Below the pieces are notes generated by a model, which ran no database searches, was not told where the DNA came from, and worked only from the letters and a program-made list of their open reading frames with translations. A program made the position numbers and the translations under genes. 64,000 bases of DNA from Botryotinia globosa (taxonomy: Eukaryota; Ascomycota; Leotiomycetes; Helotiales; Sclerotiniaceae): contig RCSZ01000006.1 in assembly GCA_014898425.1 (NCBI GenBank), positions 2,108,001 through 2,172,000 of the forward strand, given 5' to 3'. Shown one piece after another: positions 44,461-56,946 of the stretch; within the stretch, counting starts at the first letter, position 1; each line of letters begins with the position of its first letter.

Positions 44461-45556
44461 TCAGTCCAATTCGACTTTACCTGCTACCAATTTACTCCAA
44501 TCATCTACTCCACGCTCAATATTAGGAATAGGACCCATTGGGGTGATGGCCGTTGGATTGATGTCCGCAGAGTTCTTCGTGTACTAATTGTTGTCAATTT
44601 CTGGTCAACTCAAATATACGAGATCCTCACATTTTCCTTAATATGTTTGAAATCCGTAGATTCCTTAAATCCCTTTACTTCCCAATACAAATGTTTCAAC
44701 CAAGCATTTATCACCGGATAATCATGACGAATCATTCCAAGGTTACACTTGAAATGTTGCACATACACGGCATCGAAGCGACAAATTGTTGGATACAACC
44801 TCAAATCCAGTTCGGTCATTTCTGAGCCCAAAACATATGGACCTCCATTATTTTTGATGATTTCCTCCATTCGATTAAGAGCTTTGAATAATGGTACGAC
44901 ATTTTTGTCATAAGTTTCTTGGTTTGGCGCAAATCCAACCTTATATACTCCGGTATTGATTTCGCTTTGCATCCATTCTCCCATTTCATCGATTTCGGCG
45001 GCTAAATTCTCTGGATAGAAATTTAAATTCTTATATTCATCATCCAATATGCTGTCGAATCCTGTATTCAGATTTCGCAGGATCTCTAAGCTTTCGTTGC
45101 AAACGATTTGGTTTGTCTTCTTATCCCACAGAACGGGCACGGAGAATCTCCCCTTGTAATCGCTTCGGGACCGGAAGTATAACTGGTGTAGATATTCAAA
45201 ATGAAAGAGATGGTCTCCAGTTGCGCCAGGATAAGGATCGGTTTCTGTTGCAAATTTCCAGCTAGACCATCCTTTATCGTCACCCTTTGGATAAGGTTTG
45301 ACGATAGATATAGGGACAATGGAAGTGAGACCTTTGAGATGTCGAATGAGGTTTGCTCGATGGGCAAATGGACAGAAAAGTCCTATTTAAGAACCCGTCA
45401 GATAGTTCCACACGCAGATGAAGAGGGGTTGAGGGATGATTTACCAATGTATAAATGGTATCGATCCGCCTCGGGAGGGAACTCTCCTCCTACTTCAATT
45501 CGGCCATGCCAATTATCATCTTTTGGTAATGATTGCTGTTTTGCAGTTGAAGACAT
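44461..45556 (-). CDS. ECM4: Glutathione S-transferase of the Ecm4/GTO (xi/omega-like) group
   Basis: Predicted glutathionyl-hydroquinone reductase or thiol transferase. Three exons: 45556-45445, 45382-44631 and 44583-44461, 328 aa, phases consistent (donors GTAAAT and GTGAGG). Landmarks: GGEFPPEADRYHLYI, then GLFCPFAHRANLIRHLKGL with the catalytic Cys, YPKGDDKGW, TDPYPGATGDHLFHFEYL, VPVLWDKKTNQIVCNES, LDLRLYPTICRFDAVYVQHF and LYWEVKGFKESTDFKHIK, ending in NPTAITPMGPIPNIE. Typical Ecm4 proteins have CPWAHR; here Phe replaces Trp. Without the last splice the ORF ends early with a foreign tail, so the intron is needed. Confidence 0.92.
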
Positions 45557-47323
45557 TTTGCAATCAATGAAATGCTGTTTGTTAGTAAGATATCAATTGT
45601 TTCGCAGAATTGCTGTACTACTTCAAATGTGAATTTAGATAGGATTGATTTGCTGTCCTTTTACATATGTTAACATGTTGGAGACACGTCACCATTGCGG
45701 GGTTTCTATGTCACTGCAGAACATTATGAGTCAACCAGAACCACTTCGGGATTGCTAAGGATAAGGGCCATATATATATATATATTAAAAAGTGGGAAAT
45801 AATAAATCTTAAATTCAAGAATTATAGATTTGGCCTATAACAAGTCTATAGTTCAAAATTTATAATAAAAAGAAGGATTGTAGATTTATAATATCAAAAT
45901 TATAGAAATAGAAGATATAAAGATTTGGATATACTTTAGATTACTTAGAGTATAAGATGAGTTTTGACTAACGTCCTAATATAATATTATATAATCTTTT
46001 ACTTATCTCCTAATATCTTTTTAATTTATTTCTTATTATTAAACCCTAATATTCTAAGTATATAAATTATATATATATATTCTCTCTAAAAGCATTAAAT
46101 AATTAAAAATATATAAAATATTATAAAATCACTTATAATTTTTATAAATATTGTTCAAATTAAGTTTTCATTATGTTATATTAGAATTTCAAAAGAAATA
46201 AAATCAAATCGAATAAAATAAAAACTATCAAAATTATTAAATTAAAAAATACTTATAAAACACGCATCTTTAATTATTAATAATTTAATTAATTAAAATA
46301 TTTTGATATCAAAAATTTAATATATAATTGAATAAAAGAATATCTTTTAAATAATATTATTCTTATAAATTTTGATCTAAAATTAAAAAAGTCATTGAAA
46401 TTTAAAATAAAAATTCAATAAAATTATTACTTTTGAGAAAGCAAATTCGCTTATTTTGAAGATTACTATTAGATTCCAAATATAGAAATTCGAAATTTAG
46501 ATTACTTTTTTAATAATTTTTAATAACTTTCTTATATTAAGAAGGTTTAAAAACATTTCTTTAAATAACAGTTTATTTATTTCTCAATAAAAAATTGAAA
46601 TTTCAAAATATATAATTAAAAATTAAAGAAGATATATACAGAGTTTAATTCTTTTTATTAAATTATATTTCTTTTTATTAAATTATTAATTTTGATATAA
46701 CATTTCTTTCTAATTTTATTTCAATTACAAATCAATTTTTTATATATATTATACATCTTTATTTATTTCGCCGAGTACACTAGTAGGTAGATATCCAATG
46801 ATGTAGGTATTCTTTCCTCTCCCACAATAATAATAGATAGAAGAGATTGTTCAATGTCTAATGTCCAATGTCGATATTAATTATACTGATCAATGATAAA
46901 TCGTGTGACACTCGCAAGGTGCCGCGCCCTAATTGGTCTATCATTAAGATTTATGGAGCGGTTTACTGATGTTGATTAGTCACGTGACATCCCACTGGAA
47001 AATCGGAAAGTCGGGAGACAGTTACAACTTAAGTCCGTCCGTGGCAAAGACTGAAGGATTTACATACAAAACACATCATGCAAGTAATCAATTCATAGCC
47101 CACTTCGCATTATACTCATCAAATCATCATTCATACCGCCGTCTCCTTTTAATTCGCAAATCTCACCTGCGGTAAATTTGGGTCATCATCACGGGAGCCT
47201 AACTTCACACCGCCTCCATATAAAATCACACCCAAGGCCTCAACTCTCCGAACATTTGCAAACATCTGCAAACGCTCCCTGATGAAGGTTGAATTCTATC
47301 ATCAAATCTAGGTGGACCGACGG
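45557..47323. other. Intergenic region with AT-rich block
   Basis: From about 45770 to 46780 the sequence is very AT-rich with no ORF, bounded by normal composition on both sides. It is probably an old RIP-degraded element, but I recognise no ends. The part from 46800 to 47323 is the promoter of the ABC transporter gene. Confidence 0.5.
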
Positions 47324-50300
47324 ATGATTTCTTATATTAATGAGCTGTCTAATGCGGCTCCCATACTCATTGGACTATTCACGATCCCAACTGCATGGCG
47401 ATTCATTAGGAACTTCAAATCACCAAGAGTGACCAATCATGGAGTTCTCTATGAAGACAAAGATGGGGTGGCTACGGAAGAATCCATGGCAAAGTATTCC
47501 ACTAAACGTCAATTCGTGATCATCTTCACTTCTCTCACTGTGGGACTTTTGGCTTCGTTTGGATTGGCTGTTTTTGCCACAGTCGTGAAGAATGAGTTTT
47601 CGCATTCGGTTTTTACGCATATTTGGCTATTGTTCGTATCTTGGGTAAGCTTAAACTGTCGTAAGATCACATGTCAGCCATTTGCTAATAGATGTTAGAT
47701 TTTTGTATTCGTTCAGGTATTGGAAACTTCAAGAGAGACTCATCCTGTATTAAAGTTCCAGAAAGGAATATTTAATTCTGTATCATGCGCTTTGGTAGCT
47801 GTTCTCACATGTCTCGTGCTATCGGCCCATCCTCCAACTCCTCACCGTGTCCGCCTCGCGTGGTTCATTCTCACAGCCTTACAAGTTGTTGCTGCTGTAT
47901 TCAGCACTGTGACATTCTTTTTCGTCGAGCGTCGTCCTGATGTTTTTACCCCCGATGGAAAGGTTGTGGAGAGACAATTCAAGAAATCATTATGGAATAG
48001 ATATGCCTTCGATTGGAGTTCCGAGCTCCTTGATATTGCATCGGAAAAATTGATTGAAATATCAGATCTCCCTGCTATGGATGGGCATGTTCGTTCCAAA
48101 GATGTCAGAGAATACTTCAAATCCATAATTCTGAAGCCAACAGTCCCATTGTGGCTCCAAATATTCTGGGCATATCGTAAACCCATACTTACTCAATGGG
48201 GTTTGGTCATGATCTCATCTGTTATTGATGCCGCGCCACAGTTTGCTGTTTTGAAATTACTACAATATCTCGAAGCTCGTCAAGGATTTGATGTGATTGA
48301 TCCCCAAGCATGGATCTGGGTGTTTGGCCTTTTCGCCGCTACAATTGCCGAAACACTAATGGACAATCGAATCAATTGGCTGATGTGGTCCGATCTTGCA
48401 ATTCCCATTAGATCGACGCTCACATCCCTTATATTTGAGAAGATGATGAAGATGAAAGACTGCAAGGAACCTCCAAAACCGGAGGTGAACGATGAAGCAA
48501 AGGATAAAGGAAAAGCTCCACCCAAAATTGACGACGCTTCAAAGCCCAATGGAGACGCTAACTCTAATGGTACTCCAAAGCCGGATGTATCGAATGGCCA
48601 TGGGCCTCATACGCCAGCAGCGAAGAAGGGAAAAGACGCGGACTCGAAGAAAAAGCTCGAAACCGATAAAGATATTGTCAATATGTTTGCCGTGGATGCA
48701 AATCAAGTTGGTAACTTTGGCGCTGTCAATCAATTTTACATCTTGTTCTTCTGCAAATTCGTTGTTTCGGTTGTTTTCCTGTGGCTCTTGGTTGGCTGGG
48801 AGTCGATGGCTGCTGGGTAAGTTCTGTTTCCTTTTACATATTGCCCTATCCCTCGTTTTCATACTCTACGTTCTCCGTTTTCAACCTCCCTTCGCAAAGT
48901 AAGATTCTTGGCTCCCCACAAGTTGCTTCCCTCCGAACTCTATTTCCTATAGACAATTGCTAATTCTTTCATCTCCACCAGTATGCTGGCAATCATAGGT
49001 ATGGCACCGATTAATCAAGCTCTTGCAAAAAGATATGGAGGCTTTCAAAGAGAGTTGATGAAGGCTCGAGATAAGAAGACTACCATAGTCACCGAGGCAC
49101 TCAATGGTATTCGACAGATTAAATTTTCAGCCAATGAAACTCAATGGGGCGAGAAGATATTCGAAGCCCGTGAAGAGGAAATCGTCAAACTCTGGAAAAC
49201 AAAGATCAACAATTTATACATGATGGTTGGGTCAAATGTTGCCCCCGTGCTTCTAACAGTCTTGGCTCTCGCCACATACTCTTATATCCACGGGGACTTA
49301 CTCCCATCGGTTGCATTTACAGCACTGGTATGTTATCTATTCTCTGTTTCTGCAGTTCGCATCCCTCGAATCCTTGACATACCCAAGGGCATGGAATATC
49401 TGGTGTTGCCTTGTCGTATTATTGATTGCCTCGCACGAACGTTTGGAATGATTTGGCTAACTCAACAAATAGGGTGTGTTCATGCAACTTGAAGGTGTTC
49501 TAGGAATGGTCCCTTTTCTCTTCATGATGGGAGCAAACGCCAAAGTCAGTTGCGATCGAATCGATTCTTTCCTAAAATCTCCAGAGAAGCCAGAGAATAC
49601 CTATCCCGGAGATTCCATTACTTTCGAGAATGTGTCAGTCAGCTTTCCATCGAAATCCAAGATCTCAGAAGAAGAAGACCGATTTGTACTTAGAGACCTT
49701 AATCTTCAGTTTCCCAATAACGCTCTAAGTGTTATCTCAGGCCCTACTGGCTCCGGAAAATCTCTTCTTCTCTCTGCCATATTGGGTGAGGTTGAGGTCC
49801 TATGTGGTAATATTACTGTACCCCGACCACCTCAGGCATCTGAGCGACACGATAGCAAAGCCACAGCTGCAGATTGGGTCTTGCCTTCCGCTATAGCATT
49901 TGTTTCCCAAACTCCATGGATAGAAAATGCTAGCATCAAAGACAATATTCTTTTCGGTCTGCCTTTCGACTCTATACGATACCAAAAAGTACTCGATGCA
50001 TGCGCTCTCACGAAAGATCTCCACATGTTTGATGATGGTGACTTGACTGAAGTCGGTGCCCAAGGTATAAGCTTGAGTGGCGGTCAAAAGTGGCGTTTGA
50101 CTCTAGCAAGAGCTTTCTACTCTCGGGCCGGAATATTGATACTTGATGACGTTTTCTCGGCACTAGACGCACATGTTGGAAAAGAGATCTACGACAACGC
50201 TCTTATGGGCGATTTATCGATTGGCAGGACAAGAATTTTAGTAACACATCATGTCTCACTTTGTCTTCCACGGGCAAGCTATGCTGTTCAATTATCGAAG

Positions 50301-52566
50301 AATGGAGGCCTCGAGCATGCAGGTTCAATTGATGAGCTCAGGAAGACTGGTAACTTTGATGACATTATAAAAGCAGAGCAAGAGGTGGAAGCAGCTGTTG
50401 AGGAGGTGGATGCTTCTGAGGCAAATGTTGACAAGCCATCCAATAAACCAGCCACCAAACCTAAAAAGTTGATTGAAGATGAGAAACGGGAAACAGGAAG
50501 TGTCAAGGCAAGCGTGTATACTAAGTATCTCATGGCAACTGGTGGCATACCCTTCTGGGGATTGGTTCTCATCTTCTATCTGGTCGCAGAAGCTCTGGTA
50601 ATTGGAAGATCTTGGTGGATCAAGATATGGACATCTTCCTATGAACATTCTGAGATGAGCTTGTCCAGTTTCAATTCTACTCATCTGCCTTATACCACCA
50701 GCATGCAACAACAGCTTTCACCATCAGTATTCGTCTCGAAGATCAACAATCCATTTTCTAAAGACCACACACTAGGCTACTATCTGGTGGGCTACGTCCT
50801 CATCTCGACTGTTTCCGTTTTCATTGCCACTGCTAGATATTACTTCATTTATCGGGGATCTCTATCTGCCTCAAGAAACGTTTTTAAAGAAATGACAAAT
50901 ATCGTTCTTCGTACTCCGTTAAGATGGTTGGATACTGTTCCTACAGGTCGAATTTTGAATCGTTTCACTGCGGATTTCTCGGCCATGGATTCGCAACTCT
51001 CTACAAATTTCGCTCAAACCGCCTCTGCATTCTTGGAGATCGTGGGAATCATGGTATCTGCGTAAGTTGTTTACTCACGAATCAATCACAGTCGCGCTAA
51101 TATTTCTTTAGGTTTTTTGTCTCGCCATATATAATCATCATCGCATTGGTTCTATTGGGTATTTGCACTTATATTGCACTCCTTTATATCAAAGGTGCAC
51201 GCTCTCTTAAGCGTCTTGAATCAATCCAAAAGTCGCCTATGATTTCACACTTTGGGTCAGCCCTTGCGGGTCTCAGCACTATCCGTGCATTTTCGAACGC
51301 ACCCGTCTTCGAAGCCAGGATGCATGAGTTGGTAGATTCGTTTTCTGCCGCCACTTGGCACAACTGGCTGTTTAATCGATGGTTTGGACTACGTATGGCA
51401 TTAGTGGGATCATTCTTCTCATCGTCTGTGGCTGCATTTATTGTCTCCACTCATGGTGTTGATGCTTCATTGGCCGGATTCGCTCTCTCATTTGCATTAA
51501 GTTATAGACGAGCCGTTATTCATACCATTAGATTGCTTGCTTCAGCAGAATTAGACATGAACGCTGCCGAGCGTATTTTTGAATACACACAATTAGACAT
51601 GGAGCCTCAGGGCGGAACAGACAACATTCGCGCGTCGTGGCCAGAAGAAGGTAAATTAGAAGTAATGGACTTGGAGGTTGGGTATGCCGAAGGATTACCA
51701 GCCATTTTGAAAGGATTATCTTTCTCCGTGGATAAAAATCAACGAGTTGGAATTGTTGGAAGGACAGGTGCTGGTAAGTAAATTTCTCAGGATGTGAAGT
51801 GCAAATTACTGATTGTGTCTTAGGTAAATCAACACTATCCCTAGCTCTCTTCCGTTTCTTAGAGGCTAGAGCTGGTACCATTATGATCGACGGAATCGAT
51901 ATCTCCACCCTCAAACTACACGATCTCCGAACCAGACTCTCAATTATTCCCCAAGATCCTGTTCTCTTCTCCGGTACTATCCGCTCCAACCTTGACCCCT
52001 TCGATGAATTCTCCGACCAGCAACTAAAAGAAGCACTCCAACGTGTCCACCTTATCCCCTCCGCTAATAGCAGCCCTGCCCCCGAACTCGAAACCCCCGC
52101 TGAATCCTCCACCGCCGCATCAAGCAGTTCTGTAACCGCCACCATCACCGAACCTCTCAACAAAGAAAATACAAATGTATTCCTCAACCTCACATCCCCG
52201 ATCTCCTCCGCAGGTGCAAACTTGTCTCAAGGCCAAAAGCAACTTCTTTGCCTAGCCCGCGCTATTCTCTCTAGACCAAAAGTTCTTCTTCTAGATGAAG
52301 CAACTTCCGCCGTTGACATGTCGACCGATACGCTTATCCAACGTAGTATCCGTGAAGAATTCGCGAATACGACATTGTTGGTTGTAGCACATAGATTGAG
52401 CACGGTGGCTGATTTCGATCGTATATTAGTCATGCGAGATGGAGCTGCCGCGGAGTTTGGTAGTCCAAGGGAGTTGCTAGAGATTGAAGACGGAGTTTTC
52501 AAGGGAATGGTGGAGCAGAGTGGAGAGAGCAAGGAGTTGGAAAGATCGATTAGAGGAGGCATGTAG
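47324..52566 (+). CDS. ABC-C (MRP/multidrug-resistance-associated) full transporter
   Basis: ATP-driven exporter. Six exons: 47324-47644, 47699-48816, 48982-49327, 49473-51061, 51112-51773 and 51824-52566; phases add up to 1592 aa. N-terminal hydrophobic segments, then TMD1 interrupted by a Lys/Pro-rich loop (around [17 protein letters not shown]). NBD1: Walker A GPTGSGKS near 685, signature LSGGQK near 796, Walker B ILILDD near 818 (Asp instead of Glu after it, as usual for ABCC NBD1). TMD2 follows. NBD2: Walker A GRTGAGKST near 1345, split by intron 5, signature LSQGQK near 1478, and [11 protein letters not shown] near 1500. The third and fourth introns (165 and 145 bp) are long for this region. 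The start is the first ATG in frame; an upstream exon cannot be excluded. Confidence 0.93.
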
Positions 52567-53411
52567 GAGGATTTGGAGAGGATGAAAGGAAAGGAAGGAG
52601 GGTTGTTGGAAGAAGATAAGAATGAACGTTACATTATTGCGTTAGATAGATCGGTACCTTGGTGAAAATAGATTAATTGCTTTAATAGAAGAAATAATAA
52701 ATAATAAATTATTATGTGATAAAATTATGTGATCTCATCCGGCATTGCCATAGATGTTGATCAAGATTATCACCCTTATCCTTTCCACTTCGTGTCCATT
52801 GAAAGATGGCTTATATAAAAGGTATGTACACCATGACACACTCAGTAACAACGAACAGTTTTCTCTCGCGCAACACAGATAATACGCCATTTCACATGCA
52901 GATGATTTCGTATCTTAGGACGAACTTATATCGGTAGAAGATATATCTATTCTCTTTCTTCTCGGTATTTATCTCGCAAGATTCGACGACATCGAATCCT
53001 CCACTTCCTGCTCCCCATTTTTATCTCTGGTATCTCTACTGCAGCTATTTCGCCTCCAGCCAACATATCGAAAGTATCCCTGCGATTTGAATCACACAAT
53101 TAATTGTCAAATTAATATCGAGTTATGATATTACCAATATCGATTGACTACATCAACTTTCCTTATATCCATTTTACAAGGAGAAGTCTCAATTCCTTCA
53201 TCGGCATCTGTCCGGACTGGAAGATGTTGGATGTAATCGGTGAACACTTCTTGAGTAGTGAGATACCGGAAGTCTCTTGGGCTATTGGAGCTCCCTAGTT
53301 TGATTTTTATGTTCCAACTCAATTGGTTAGTTACATATCATTTTCGAAAATGAGATTTCGTGTATCTTGGAACTGGTAAGTAAGCTCTTTGCGCTGTTTG
53401 TTAAAGCTATT
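52567..53411. other. Intergenic region
   Basis: No gene seen between the ABC transporter and the MFS pseudogene. Confidence 0.45.
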
Positions 53412-55228
53412 TTATTCACCTACTCTCAATGCACACATAACAATCCATACCATTTTCAAACTCTCGACATAAGCTCCAATGACCACTTGCTTCATTTCTC
53501 CCCTGCGCCGGTGTTTGACCATGCTTTTACAATTTGCACAAATGCAGACGCATCTTTTGACCATTCGTTTGCGTAGACGGCATAGGATGTTTTGAGAATT
53601 TTGTTCTGAAATGTGTTTTGAAAGATGACACCAGAAATTGCAACGCCGATTGTTTGGCCAAAGGCGCGAAAGAAGGAGCACATAGCTCCAGCAAAGGGAA
53701 GATCGGCGTTGATAACTGAGGAGTGCGCTGCGAAGCCTTGAGCGGAAAATAGAGTGCCCAATCCAATACCTGGAGCGAGATTGAAGAAGATCCAGGATAC
53801 TATCGAAGTAGATTCTTTGAGAAGGATGAGTAGACCGAGTCCTAAGGTAGAGATAGCCCATTCTATCCAGATTAAAGGGCGGTAGCGACCGGTTTTGGTA
53901 ATAATGAGACCGACTATCACAGCAGCTGGAGCGGTAGTGAAGGTCATTGGGGAAAGACCGATGCCAGATTGGATGGGAGCATAATTTTTGGTGACTTCAA
54001 AGTAAAGGCATGTAAAACAGAATGGACCATACGCAAATTCCATGAACAAATGTGCCGAAGTAAGCGACTATTGCGGTGGGGGAGTTGAACAGTGAGCGTC
54101 GGATCAATGGGTCACCTTTTTGGAAGATGGAGTAGATGAGAAATGTGATAAGGCCACTAACACCGACTAGTAGTGGCACGAGTGTGCGGACAGAGCTCCA
54201 CGCATACATGACACCTCCCTGAATGAATGTTAGTATTGTCAAGAGGGATATGACACCAAGTAACTTACCCAAGTAAGAGGAATCAAGAAACTAGTGACAG
54301 AAGCCACAAACAAGAATGATCCGAACCAATCAAAAGCCTTGAGCTTAGTCCACATAGAACCTTGCTTAATATTCAACTTCAAGCAAATCGGAATACCAAT
54401 AGCACTGACAACACAAAAGGGGATGTTCAGCCAAAAAATCCATCTCCATGTAACCTTTTCTGCAAAAGCACCACCGATAACTGGGGCGATAACGGAACCA
54501 TTAGCCCATTGAAGAGAAATTATCGACATCCATTTACCGCGCTCACGGAGGGTGACCATATCAGCAAGAAGGACATAAGTCAAACTTACAAGACCACCTC
54601 CTACAACACCTTGAATACATCTTCCTACCAAGAGAAGTTCAATGTCCTTGGCGATGGAGCAAAGGATTGCGCCAACCGAAAAGAGGAATAGAGCGGCCAG
54701 GAGTACTGATTTTCGACCGATGATGTGAGAGAAAGCTGCCCATGTAGGCTGAAAGACTGTAGAGCATAGAAAAAATGATGTACCACGCCAGAAAGCTTGC
54801 ATCGCAGTGGCGTGTAAGCTTGTTGCAATGGTCTTCATTCACCAGTATTAGTCTCGCATCATCAATACATGATAAAGAATTAAAAGTATAAACTATCTTA
54901 CAGGTAAAGCCACGGAAAGAACTGTGGCATCAATAGCACAAACGAGGTTGAGAATTGCCAAGCAAGCAAAACTTCCATAGAATCTCCATCCTCTTTTCTT
55001 CGAGTCGGGCTCAGTTTGCATGTCGGATTTTTCCAAGTCAACACTTCCTATGTCGGGAGACGAAACTCCTGGCGAGGGACTTTAAGTACTTGTTGACTCT
55101 TCATTCTCAATAAGTGATCGCTCTGGTGAGGACGTTCGGCCATACTGTGACGTATATCCTTCTGGTGCCGAAATATCAGGGGGCAGATGGGTCTCGGAAC
55201 TCCTACTTCCAGGCAATAATGTGTACAT
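53412..55228 (-). pseudogene. MFS drug:H+ antiporter (DHA2-like), broken
   Basis: Homology in order: a hydrophilic N-tail (from about 55228), first TM with CAIDATVLSVALP, splice 54902/54832, WAAFSHIIGRKSVLLAA, a GRCIQGVVGGG segment, DMVTLRERGKWMS, WRWIFWLNIPF, splice 54269/54218, GGVMYAWSSVRTL and later helices. Breaks: an in-frame TAA at 55082-55084 within the N-tail; a frameshift near 54004-54006, where FYMP should continue into YFEVTKNY; and a second frameshift near 53498-53505 before KQVVIGAYVESLKMVW. A start at 55021 would avoid the first stop but not the two shifts. Either a pseudogene or a region with sequencing errors. Confidence 0.82.
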
Positions 55229-56946
55229 GTTTGCTGCGGTTGGATACCAAAAGGTGCAAGATCCGTGGATTTCGAAAGGTACTGGAATTTGACACAGTAA
55301 AAATGATTCTGGAATGCGAACGAAGTACAACAAGAACGGATGTAGACAAACTATCGAACATCTAGATATCCACCACGACTCGTGAAGTATTTGACTTCAT
55401 CATGAGTATCTGATCAAATCATCATCTTCCCGTTAGGATTTCTCAATAGGATTTCCAGTGGATTATTAATCGGATGAATCCTTAGCACTGTGTTATTTTT
55501 GAACAGCCTTCAGCATTTGAGGCAAACCACGAAGTATCGTAGCATTGTAGCACTTTGTTTATTAAATGGAGATACAAGAATAATTTCAAATCTTTGCCAT
55601 ATAGAAACTATAGGTTGATTATGATCTGAAGAGTACTTTGGTGGGAATCTTGAGGTAATGTTAGTTCCTTATCCGAGCGGTTCATGAAGGATCTAACTCA
55701 AAGACAGCTTCCGCTCACCTAGCGCTGGTAATTTACATGAGATGCATTGCCGGATTGTTGATCTGGAGATGTCTTGGCGTTATACACAACTACATGGCAC
55801 TAACTCAAAGCTAGCTCCCCGCAATATGTATTTCTCATTTTGCAACACTCCCAGAGGCCCCAAAGTTATTTTTACCAGAAGTTCCGAGTCAAGCTTCTAT
55901 TTTACTTATTTGAACCTGCAATACTTTCTCATCAAGTCAAGTATTTGGAAGACGTTGTACTACAACGTCGTGTCTTGAATTTTCCCTTCCTCATGAGGCA
56001 CGTAACCTATAGGGTCCCGAGATAGCTTTACTGCTAAAAGCCGTGAAATATATTGAGAGTCCGATGGTTAATTTATAGCAGCAGCTTAAACGCTATTATA
56101 AGGCACAGTAATTATCCCAGATTTGTGACGCATCGAGCGGATGATGTCTCCACGTTCTACAGCACGTGAGTGGCTTGACGGAAGCTAGAGATCCCATCTC
56201 TAAAGATCAATGAGTGTTCCCGATCGATTAGTGAGTTCATAATTCTTTGCATGTGTTTCTATGTAGCAGTACGGTCGTGATATATGCCATTTTAAAGCCA
56301 TTTTACAAGCTGATTGGTCGAAGTCAGATGATCAAACTCGGCAGTACATTCTAGGCCTTGAGCTTGACTTGTCATCTGTATATTAGACAATCATTGACCA
56401 AAGTATATTGAGTGATGCGTAGTGATGAGTCAGATTTCCCACTTTAGTAGAAACATGCAACGATCTTTAATCACGGAAACGGTAATTATGAAGAAGTCAT
56501 TGCCTTCGCTGGCTCACAAGTGAACATAATGTGGTATTTGATTTTATGAAATGGGACATAAACTATATACTTCGTAGGTGGTAGATGACTTCGTAAGCTG
56601 CATTCAAAATTCGTAGAGATATTCTTCCATATTACGCTTCCTTCAATCATTAAACTCCAACTTCAATCGCACTGGCGTGCCATCACTTCCTTGAAGCGAT
56701 CAACAACATCTCCCAGCTTCAGTTTCCAACGTAAAAAAGATAACAGGAACTGTCAGGCATTCGACCCTTTTTGCAAGGCGTGTCTCTTATTATCCTCATT
56801 ATTTCCCCCCTCAAAGCTCTGAAATCTATTGGGGTAAGCTCTAAAGAAAAGCAAGAGTCCCAGGTCTAGAGCATGTTGCCATGAAATTCTTGTTGCCTCT
56901 GTGTTCTCATCTATAATTGCACACATAATCCGTTACCTATAGTGAA
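55229..56946. other. Intergenic region
   Basis: About 1.7 kb with only short, unconvincing ORFs. It contains the upstream side of the MFS pseudogene and the 3' side of the GT32 gene. Confidence 0.45.

Noticed and set aside
53131..53322. 63-codon ORF near the end of the MFS gene as an extra exon
   Set aside because: No match to the expected MFS C-terminus and no usable splice sites.
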